A DNA stretch of 5,850 nucleotides from an uncultured Eubacterium sp. (GTDB lineage: Bacteria; Bacillota; Clostridia; Peptostreptococcales; Anaerovoracaceae). Within the stretch, counting starts at the first letter, position 1. Each line of letters begins with the position of its first letter. Under the pieces are notes generated by a model. The model was not told where the DNA came from and searched no databases. It was given only the letters and a program-made list of their open reading frames with translations. A program made the translations under genes and the position numbers. Shown here in pieces: positions 1 to 5,207 of the stretch. Location: contig CANBFZ010000130.1 of assembly GCA_947367725.1 (NCBI GenBank), positions 1 to 5,850 on the forward strand, in the 5' to 3' direction.

Positions 1-195
1 ATTGCTGAACTGGTCTGGGTGGTGAAGGAGGACGGTGTCCTGCTCCTTGGCGCTCCCTGGAGTACGTATTCCAGACGGTTGATTGATGTGAACTACCGCA
101 TCAAAAATCCGGTTTTTGGAACATATGAGGATTTGGAAGAGATTTTAAAAATTGTATTCGAGATGTACGAGGACTTTAAGCGTGCTCTGATGTGA
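1..195 (+). CDS. 3' end of an unrecognised gene (5' end outside the window)
   Basis: Frame 1 is open from the left edge for 64 codons and ends at TGA (193-195). The visible tail runs from IAELVWVVKEDG to YEDFKRALM. A hydrophobic, strand-like stretch (VLLLGAPW) comes first, followed by a charged, helix-like C-terminus rich in E, D and K (YEDLEEILKIVFEMYEDFKR). It appears soluble, with no membrane segment in the visible part. I do not recognise the family from this tail. It lies 50 bp upstream of the transporter gene on the same strand, so the two could be co-transcribed. That it is coding is likely, because of the open frame and amphipathic C-terminal helix pattern; its function is unknown. 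Confidence 0.6.
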   Translation: MAELVWVVKEDGVLLLGAPWSTYSRRLIDVNYRIKNPVFGTYEDLEEILKIVFEMYEDFKRALM

Positions 196-245
196 TTGGG
201 CGAAGTATATAGTCATTCCAGAATCGAAAAAAGGGGAGAGGCCGC

Positions 246-1187
246 ATTAAAAAGGGTTATTTCTACATCGCTGTGGCGGTGGTGATGTTCACCTCCTTCG
301 AGGTTGTGCTGAAATTCATTGCCGGACAGATCAACCCGGTCCAGCTGACCCTGTGCCGGTTCGCCATCGGCTTTGTGTTTCTGCTGCCGGTGGCCCTGCA
401 CAATCTGAAAAAGCGGGGAAAGCGGCTGGACGGCAAAACCATGGCCTATTTTGCCCTGCTGGGCCTCATTGGCATCGCCCTGTGTATGCCCATCCTCCAG
501 ATGGCGGTGAGCTATACCGGCTCCTCGGTGTCGGCGCTGATGTTCAGCTGTAACCCGGTTTTTGTGGCGTTTCTGGCCTTTTTCCTGTTAAAAGAGCCTA
601 TCAAGCCCCGCCATATTGCCGCTCTGTCCCTGGAGATTGTTGGCACAGTGGTGATTATCAGCCCCTGGAACACCAGGGTGAACATGACCGGCGCCGCCTT
701 GGCCCTGCTGTCCACCCTGCTGTTCTCCCTGTACGGGGTGATGGGCAAGCGGAAGGTGGCCAAATTCGGCGGCGCGGTGGTCACCTGTTTCAGCTTCCTG
801 TTCGGAAGCCTGATTGTGCTGGCCTTTATCCTGCTCTCCCACATTCCCTCGGCCGCCCAGGCCTTCCAGGGGGCGGGGCTGGACAGCTTCGCCAATATTC
901 CCGTTTTCGCCGGATACACCCTCCAAAACCTGCCCTATGTCCTCTTTGTGTCTGTAGGCGTGGCGGGTGTGGGCTTCCTCGCCTATTTCCTGGCCATGGA
1001 GTACCAGCCGGCCAGCGTGGTGTCGTTGGTTTACTTTTTCAAGCCCGCCCTGTCTCCCATTTTAGGCTGGGCTGTCCACGGGGAGGAGATTACCCAAAAC
1101 ATGCTCCTCGGTATCATTCTCATTGTGGTCGGCTCCCTGTGCGCCATCATTCCGGGGATTCTGGAGAGCAGACGGGAAAAATCATAA
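246..1187 (+). CDS. EamA/DMT-superfamily membrane transporter, probable ATT start
   Basis: Predicted 313-residue inner-membrane permease of the drug/metabolite transporter superfamily, with two EamA repeats (about residues 5-135 and 148-300) and roughly ten hydrophobic helices. Family hallmarks seen: the first helix YFYIAVAVVMFTSFEVVLKF, the R of LTLCRFAIGF, the repeat-1 end FLLKEPI with the following helix, and the repeat-2 end VVSLVYFFKPALSPILGW followed by HGEEIT. Length is normal for the family (about 290-310). Start choice: GTG at 273 would cut into the first helix and has no ribosome binding site. ATT at 246 gives the usual basic N-terminus (M)KKGYFYIA and sits 7 nt after GGGGAG (233-238). 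No ATG, GTG or TTG lies between the upstream in-frame stop (TAG 210-212) and 273. The substrate cannot be told. The gene is clearly GC-richer than the methylamine genes and is separated from them by a promoter, so it is probably not part of their unit, although a role in amine or metabolite traffic is possible. Confidence 0.88.
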   Translation: MKKGYFYIAVAVVMFTSFEVVLKFIAGQINPVQLTLCRFAIGFVFLLPVALHNLKKRGKRLDGKTMAYFALLGLIGIALCMPILQMAVSYTGSSVSALMFSCNPVFVAFLAFFLLKEPIKPRHIAALSLEIVGTVVIISPWNTRVNMTGAALALLSTLLFSLYGVMGKRKVAKFGGAVVTCFSFLFGSLIVLAFILLSHIPSAAQAFQGAGLDSFANIPVFAGYTLQNLPYVLFVSVGVAGVGFLAYFLAMEYQPASVVSLVYFFKPALSPILGWAVHGEEITQNMLLGIILIVVGSLCAIIPGILESRREKS

Positions 1188-1194
1188 TTTCCTC

Positions 1195-1225
1195 TTGACT
1201 TAAAGGGCACTTCATATGATATAGT
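1195..1225 (+). promoter_or_regulatory. Promoter with 19-bp spacer and inverted repeat, MerR-type
   Basis: TTGACT (1195-1200) serves as the -35 box and TATAGT (1220-1225) as the -10 box, separated by 19 bp (1201-1219). The spacer region contains an imperfect dyad: ACTTAAAG (1198-1205), a 4-nt centre, and CTTCATAT (1210-1217), with 5 of 8 positions symmetric. Over-long 19-20 bp spacers with a dyad between the boxes are the known signature of promoters controlled by MerR-family activators, which twist the DNA to bring the boxes into register. The promoter ends 32 bp before the mttC start and follows the transporter stop by 7 bp, so it most likely drives mttC-mttB-mtbB. TATGAT at 1215-1220 is a better -10 match but leaves only 14 bp, too short. 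No MerR gene is identifiable in the window. Confidence 0.6.
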
Positions 1226-1257
1226 TCTACCACATTTACTTAGAAGGAGAGGCAATC

Positions 1258-1887
1258 ATGGAAAAAGCAAAGCAGTCAATCGTAGAGGCTGACGAAGATA
1301 TCGCTATGGAAGCGCTGGCTGAAGCAGAAGCTGAAGGCGTAGATTTGGTTGAATTACTGAGTGACGGTTATTCTGCAGGTATGAAAGAATTAGGCGACCT
1401 GTTCGGAATGGGAGAAATCTTCCTGCCGGAACTGATCTTCGCAACAGAAGTTATGAAGGCAGTATCCGCTGAAATCGAAGGCAAAATGGATATGTCCGAA
1501 GTAAAATCTGCTGGTACTTTAGTAATCGGTACTGTAGAAGGCGACGTACACGATATCGGTAAAGGTATTGTTGCATCCCTGGTTAAGACGAACGGCGTAG
1601 AAGTAATTGACCTGGGAAGAGAAGTACCTGCACAGAACTTTGTTGACGCTGCAATTGAGCATAACGCTGAATTCGTAGGAAGTTCCGCACTGCTGACTAC
1701 TACTATGACAGTACAGAAAGATATCGAAGATGCACTGAAAGAGGCTGGCATCAGAGATAAAGTTAAGACGATGGTAGGCGGCGCGCCTGTAACCAATCGT
1801 TGGGCAGAAAAAATTGGCGCTGACGCTTACTGCGAAGACGCTTCCGATACAGTAAACTTCATCATGGACTGGATTGCAAAACTATAA
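1258..1887 (+). CDS. mttC: Methylamine methyltransferase corrinoid protein, MttC type
   Basis: A 209-residue soluble corrinoid (B12) protein that accepts the methyl group on Co(I) from its cognate amine methyltransferase and hands it to the next one. The N-terminal four-helix cap (about residues 1-85) carries the acidic, Ala-rich helices and the GMGEIFLPELIFATEVMKA motif. The C-terminal Rossmann-like B12 domain (about 87-209) has the base-off/His-on motif GDVHDIGKG with His98 as lower cobalt ligand, plus GSSALLTTTM (141-150) and MVGGAPVT (173-180), which line the nucleotide-loop pocket. Length matches the MttC/MtbC/MtmC family (about 210-217). AGGAGAGG (1245-1252) precedes the ATG. It is the first gene after the promoter and lies 50 bp before mttB, so pairing with the trimethylamine enzyme is inferred from position. 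Family membership is certain; the substrate subtype (mttC versus mtbC or mtmC) is less so. Codon use is strongly biased (GTA, GAA, AGA), as in mttB and mtbB, suggesting high expression. Confidence 0.92.
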   Translation: MEKAKQSIVEADEDIAMEALAEAEAEGVDLVELLSDGYSAGMKELGDLFGMGEIFLPELIFATEVMKAVSAEIEGKMDMSEVKSAGTLVIGTVEGDVHDIGKGIVASLVKTNGVEVIDLGREVPAQNFVDAAIEHNAEFVGSSALLTTTMTVQKDIEDALKEAGIRDKVKTMVGGAPVTNRWAEKIGADAYCEDASDTVNFIMDWIAKL

Positions 1888-1937
1888 GCCGGGCAATTGA
1901 AACTGATTATAACTGATAAATATTGGAGGTAAGTGAG

Positions 1938-3422
1938 ATGGGTAAATTTATCCACGAAACTGACATCACAGGATATAACATTTTATCCAATGATGATTTA
2001 GACGCACTTCACGAAGCGACCCTCCAGCTGATGGAAGACTACGGCCTTCAGATGCATGGAAAAGAAGCGTTAGACATCTTAGCCGGCGCTGGCTGTGAAG
2101 TTGATTACGAAAACGACAGAGTAAAATTCCCTAGAAATCTGGTAAACGACGCAATTGAAAAGTGTCCTGCAGAGTTCACACTCTGCGGAAGAACCCCGGA
2201 CAAAGATACTTTGATCGGCGGTAAGAAAGTTGCATACAAGAATTTTGGTACCGGTGTATTTATCTTTGACCCTTACACAGGAGAACTGAGAGAATCCACC
2301 AAGGAAGACCTGGGGAATGTAGCAAGATTTATTGACGCGATTCCAGAAATCGACGTATTCTCTATCGCTGTAACGGCGGGTGATGTAAACCAGAAGGTTC
2401 GTTCCCTGCACGAAGCAGAAGTTGTATTTAACAACCTGACCAAGAACTTTGCACACGACCTTGAGGGTGTAAAGAATACACAGAGATTTATTGACATGGC
2501 TGCTGCCATTCAGGGCGGTTATGATAAGCTGAGAGAAAGACCAATCGTTGCGATGGGTGCTTGCCCGAACAGCCCGCTGGAAATCAATGAAAATGAAACC
2601 AGCATTATCATTCTGTCTGCTAGACACGGTTTGCCAATCGATATTCTGTCCATGGGACTTTGCGGTGCTACTACACCGGCTACACTGGCTGGTACATTGG
2701 TTTGCACCAACGCAGAAATCCTGGGCGGTATCGTTTTAGCACAGATTGTAAATCCAGGAAACAAGATTCTCTACGGATCTTCTACTACAATCATGGATAT
2801 GAAGACTGCACAGTCTCCTGTAGGTGCGCCTGAACACGCAATGTGTTCCGCAGCTGTAGGTCAGCTGGGTCACTACTATGGAATTCCTACCAATGTAGGC
2901 GGTACATAGGCTGACGGCAAGTGCTTTGACGTACAGTTAGGACATGAAAAGACCATGACTAACATGCTGCCTGCACTGACAGGAAGTAACGTCATCTATG
3001 GTATGGGTATGATGGAAATGGGTATGACCATGAGCTATGAGCAGCTGTTATCCGACGCAGAAATCGTAAGAATGACGAGAAGAATTCTGCAGGGTATTCC
3101 TGTAAACCAGGATACAATGGCGCTCGACGTAATTAAAGCAGTAGGACCTGCTAACAATTACTTAGCACATAAGCATACTAGAAAGTATATGAGACAGGAA
3201 CTGTCTACAACTCAGTACATCGACCGTACACAGAGAGAAACCTGGGAAAAGAAAGGCGCTATGACGATGACCGAAGCGACCAGAGCAAAGGCAATCGACA
3301 TCTTAGAGAATTATAAGCCAGAACCGCTTCCAGAAGATGTGAAGAAGAGGATTCATGACATCGTAGTGGAAGGCGAAGAAGAAGCTGAAGAATTAGCTAA
3401 GTTTGAAGCGAAGAAACACTAA
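1938..3422 (+). CDS. mttB: Trimethylamine:corrinoid methyltransferase MttB, with in-frame amber (pyrrolysine) codon
   Basis: Read through TAG 2907-2909, the frame gives 494 residues ending at TAA (3420-3422), matching the about 495-residue MttB of methanogens. MttB is a soluble TIM-barrel enzyme that demethylates trimethylamine to dimethylamine, methylating the Co(I) corrinoid protein; pyrrolysine is thought to bind and activate the amine. The first part (residues 1-323) has MttB-family stretches such as LHEATLQLMEDYGLQMHGKEAL near the N-terminus, SLHEAEVVFNNLTKNF in the middle and SPVGAPEHAMCSAAVGQLGHYYGIPTN before the amber codon. The second part (325-494) continues with ADGKCFDVQLGHEKTMTNML and LTGSNVIYGMGMMEMGMTMSYEQLLSDAEI, the usual C-terminal family pattern, ending in an acidic tail. 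ATG 1938 is chosen because GGAGGT (1925-1930) lies 7 nt upstream; TTG 1923 overlaps that site. Most bacterial MttB homologues, such as the glycine betaine enzyme MtgB, lack pyrrolysine; the amber codon marks this one as a likely true trimethylamine enzyme. A nonsense mutation is the alternative, but the same pattern in mtbB argues against it. Confidence 0.92.
2907..2909 (+). other. In-frame TAG, predicted pyrrolysine codon (residue 324 of MttB)
   Basis: The codon sits between ACA (Thr) and GCT (Ala), giving NVGGT-Pyl-ADGK. Both sides are in the same frame and both belong to the MttB family. Pyrrolysine in Methanosarcina MttB is at about residue 334, so the position agrees within the N-terminal length difference. 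If read as a stop, the product would be a 323-residue fragment without the last third of the barrel. No strong downstream hairpin was found; a 6-bp stem with one bulge (2911-2916 with 2930-2936) is too weak to claim as a recoding element. Confidence 0.9.
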
Positions 3423-3476
3423 TCTCAAGTTAAAAATTTTTTTCAAATAAATATCAAAAGAAAGGAAGGATTCGAT

Positions 3477-4883
3477 ATGGCTGAAGAAAAGAAATACTTT
3501 ACCCGTATGGGTGACGGTTCCGTCGTATACATGACAGAAGCCGAAATCCGTGCGGACATGGCTGAAGGTATTGCAGATGCTGTAAAGAGAGGTAAAGTTG
3601 ACCCTCTGACCGATGCAGAAATCGAGCATCTTTATGATATCATCACAATGCCGGGCAGTATCGTTGGTGTAGAACCTGGTAAACAGATTGTACTGACCAA
3701 TGACTCCGGTGCTTACAAATTAAACATCAAGAGCCAGATTCCTATCGTAAAGGACAATGAAGTTCTGATTTACGAAAGATGTCTGGGTGTTGACTCTGTA
3801 GACATTGGTAACTCTGACTACAACTACAAGACTGCAAAAGGTGTTGCACAGCGTGAAGCTGGCGCACTGAAGCAGGCGCTGAACATCAGCACAATGCCGC
3901 TGTTCTACGGCGCAATGACTAACCTGGGTTTCTATACAAAACCTGATGGTCCGGTAGAAAACTGGGCAGAATTGCTGCCAGAAGGCAAAATCAAGGAAGC
4001 AATGGCTGCACAGGAGGAAGCAATTCCGCATGCAGTAAAAGATATCGTATATGTTGCAAAACAGGTATACGATGTTGGTGCTGACGGTATCAACCTGGAT
4101 ACTTCCGGCGCTGCTGGCGATGCAGACTTCTTAGCTGCATTGGAAGCTTGCGAAGAAATCAAAAAGCAGTTCCCAGATTTAGGCGTTGAAATCGGTATGG
4201 CCGGTGAATTCGTACTGGGTATGCACGGAAAGCTGAAATATGATGGAAAGAGACTGGCTGGTCTTTATCCGCATGATCAGGTAAAACTGGTTGAAAAAGC
4301 TGGCGCAAGCATCTTTGGTGCTGTTGTAAACACAAACTGCAACAAATCTTTCCCTTGGAACATTGCAAGAGTTGTAACCTTCATTAAGGCTTGCACTTCT
4401 GTTGCGAACATTCCGGTACACGCAAACGTAGGTATGGGTGTATGCGGCGTTCCAATGGTAGAAAATATGCCGTCTGACATGATTTCCAGAGCCGACAAAG
4501 CCTTAGTAGAAATAGGCAAAGTCGACGGGTTCTAGGTAGGCGTAGGTGATCCTGTAGGCGCTGAAGCCACTCACTCCATTTGCGCTGGTATGGGCGGCGT
4601 TCGTACTGCCGGAGATCTGGTATTACGTATGCAGCTCGCTAAGAAGATGAAAATCGACGAAGCCAAAGCTTATGTAGCTGAGAAACTGAATGTAACGATT
4701 GATGAATTACACGACATCGTTACGATGACTGACAAGAGAGTTGAATTAGGTCTGGGTCTGTCCCACGTTGAACCTTCTGCAGAAGAAAACAACGGTATGG
4801 CTGCAAAATTCAGAATTGCAAAGGTTCTGGATATGCCGATCAACTCTGTTGAAAGATTCAAAGAAAGAGCTGGTCTGAAATAA
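3477..4883 (+). CDS. mtbB: Dimethylamine:corrinoid methyltransferase MtbB, with in-frame amber (pyrrolysine) codon
   Basis: Reading through TAG 4533-4535 gives 468 residues ending at TAA (4881-4883), against about 467 for methanogen MtbB. The enzyme takes a methyl group from dimethylamine to its Co(I) corrinoid protein, leaving monomethylamine. Family-like segments in order: FTRMGDGSVVYMTEAEIRADM at the N-terminus, ITMPGSIVGVEPGKQIVLTNDSG, YDVGADGINLDTSGAAGDADF mid-barrel, GEFVLGMHGK, PVHANVGMGVCGVPMVENMPSDMISRADKALVEIGKVDGF before the amber codon, then VGVGDPVGAEATHSICAGMGGVRTAGDLV and a C-terminal helical part (VEPSAEENNGMAAKFRIAKVLDMPINS). The ribosome binding site AAGGAAGG (3462-3469) precedes ATG 3477. 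The gene lies 54 bp after mttB in an AT-rich spacer without a clear terminator, so co-transcription is likely. MtbB is not homologous enough to MttB to be a duplicate; it takes the product of MttB as substrate, which fits a stepwise pathway. Codon use matches mttC and mttB. Confidence 0.93.
4533..4535 (+). other. In-frame TAG, predicted pyrrolysine codon (residue 353 of MtbB)
   Basis: The codon lies between TTC (Phe) and GTA (Val), giving KVDGF-Pyl-VGVGDP. Pyrrolysine is at about residue 356 in Methanosarcina MtbB, so the position agrees almost exactly. Reading it as a stop would leave a 352-residue fragment and an orphan 115-residue tail with no ribosome binding site of its own; the first ATG in that tail (4590) has no Shine-Dalgarno sequence. 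Confidence 0.92.
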
Positions 4884-4901
4884 GTTAAAGTATTCAAATT
4901 T

Positions 4902-4926
4902 CATAGTTTGCAAGGAGTAAACTGTG
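4902..4926 (+). ncRNA. Hairpin A with loop GCAAGGAGT
   Basis: CATAGTTT (4902-4909) pairs with AAACTGTG (4919-4926): 8 bp including one G-U pair, closing the 9-nt loop GCAAGGAGT (4910-4918). It lies 18 nt after the mtbB stop. No T-tract follows, so it is not an intrinsic terminator. The loop exposes AAGGAG, which resembles both a Shine-Dalgarno sequence and the GGA core of a CsrA site. A six-codon frame (ATG 4929 to TGA, MKKRF) begins 11 nt after AAGGAG, but nothing supports its translation. Confidence 0.6.
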
Positions 4927-4978
4927 TGATGAAGAAACGATTTTGATCAGAACAGTCTCAAATTACAAATGATATAAC

Positions 4979-5013
4979 GTGGAATAGGTTTGCAAGGAGT
5001 AGGCCTATTCCAT
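4979..5013 (+). ncRNA. Hairpin B with the same loop GCAAGGAGT
   Basis: The left arm 4981-4991 (GGAATAGGTTT) pairs fully with 5001-5011 (AGGCCTATTCC): 11 bp with two U-G pairs. It can extend by T4980-A5012 and G4979-T5013. The loop, 4992-5000, is GCAAGGAGT, identical to hairpin A, while the outer stem sequence differs. That is the pattern of a conserved recognition loop on a structurally maintained stem. The following bases (ATATTATTA) are only weakly T-rich, so it would be a poor intrinsic terminator, though a pause or weak terminator role cannot be excluded. Confidence 0.65.
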
Positions 5014-5166
5014 ATTATTAAAGAAGAAAATACTGAATATTGGAAAAATATAGTATTCGGTGCGATTGTGCAATATGTTAAGATATGGACCGATGATGCG
5101 AAAGCAGCTAAAAAACTATGGCAAATTCTTAAGTTGTGTGGTAAAATGAAAGAGACTGTATATTAA
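4990..5166 (+). CDS. Possible small ORF of unknown function (doubtful)
   Basis: The frame from after TAA 4975-4977 to TAA 5164-5166 is open for 62 codons. The stretch EYWKNIVFGAIVQYVKIWTDD followed by KAAKKLWQILKLCGKMKETVY looks like a plausible amphipathic, basic peptide. Against it, the only ordinary start candidates are TTG 4990, which lies inside hairpin B without a proper ribosome binding site, and GTG 5068. I do not recognise the sequence. It may be chance, or a remnant of an older coding region. Confidence 0.18.
   Translation: MQGVGLFHIIKEENTEYWKNIVFGAIVQYVKIWTDDAKAAKKLWQILKLCGKMKETVY
5031..5062 (+). ncRNA. Hairpin C, U-G-rich stem with a different loop
   Basis: ACTGAATATT (5032-5041) pairs with AGTATTCGGT (5052-5061) over 10 bp with two wobble pairs, and T5031-G5062 can add another. 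The loop is GGAAAAATAT (5042-5051). Its wobble pairs mean the RNA of this strand folds better than that of the other. It does not share the loop of hairpins A and B. It is less stable and could be chance in AT-rich DNA. Confidence 0.4.
5134..5164 (+). promoter_or_regulatory. Weak promoter candidate upstream of the second corrinoid gene
   Basis: TTGTGT (5134-5139) and TATATT (5159-5164) are spaced by 19 bp, the same long spacing as the promoter before mttC. The -10 box matches 5 of 6 consensus bases and the -35 box 4 of 6. In AT-rich DNA such a pair arises easily by chance, and no clear dyad lies between the boxes. If real, mtbC would be transcribed independently of mttC-mttB-mtbB. Confidence 0.22.
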
Positions 5167-5192
5167 CTATTATTTTTTATTCACACGGATGA

Positions 5193-5200
5193 AAAGGAGG
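5193..5200 (+). promoter_or_regulatory. Strong ribosome binding site that fixes a TTG start
   Basis: AAAGGAGG at 5193-5200 is a near-perfect Shine-Dalgarno sequence, 7 nt before TTG 5208. An in-frame TGA at 5190-5192 rules out any start further upstream, and no ATG occurs in frame near it. TTG 5208 is therefore the supported start of the second corrinoid protein. Confidence 0.85.
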
Positions 5201-5207
5201 CGCGGAT

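Larger units (their letters stand above)
4884..5207 (+). other. 324-bp intergenic region with structured RNA, no convincing gene
   Basis: This gap between mtbB and the second corrinoid gene is AT-rich and contains three inverted repeats (4902-4926, 4979-5013, 5031-5062), listed separately. The first two share the 13-nt direct repeat TTTGCAAGGAGTA (4907-4919 and 4989-5001). After the third, 5063-5190 holds no strong hairpin; 5169-5180 is a T-rich run just before the next ribosome binding site. TGATATAAC (4970-4978) resembles an extended -10 box but has no -35 partner, and its start point would fall inside the second hairpin. The region could be a 3' untranslated regulatory element, an attenuator between mtbB and mtbC, or a small RNA. 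Confidence 0.7.

Noticed and set aside
1368..1796. A 142-residue minus-strand frame opposite mttC, with a similar one opposite mtbC (5405-5620)
   Set aside because: Both are antisense shadows of homologous corrinoid genes; their likeness (for example TIPLPISCTSP) only mirrors the conserved GDVHDIGKG motif on the other strand.
1923..1937. TTG 1923 as the mttB start
   Set aside because: It overlaps the ribosome binding site GGAGGT (1925-1930), which is correctly spaced for ATG 1938.
2911..2936. A possible pyrrolysine insertion (PYLIS-like) hairpin after the mttB TAG
   Set aside because: Only 6 bp with a bulge and a 13-nt loop; nothing comparable follows the mtbB TAG, and such elements are not generally required for amber readthrough by pyrrolysine tRNA.
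2955..3422. A separate 155-residue gene after the first TAG
   Set aside because: It has no ribosome binding site at ATG 2955, the same frame runs back to the TAG without a stop, and its sequence is the C-terminal third of MttB. It is part of the read-through product.
3423..3460. A terminator between mttB and mtbB, from the T-run at 3437-3443
   Set aside because: The A-run and T-run make only a weak A-T stem with no GC-rich hairpin, so read-through into mtbB is more likely.
4590..4883. A separate 97-residue gene after the second TAG
   Set aside because: It is the in-frame C-terminus of MtbB with no Shine-Dalgarno sequence at ATG 4590; the 18 codons before it also match the family.
4979..5020. 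Hairpin B as an ordinary intrinsic terminator
   Set aside because: The stem is strong but the next bases (ATATTATTA) lack a T-run, and the loop is shared exactly with hairpin A, which has no terminator features.
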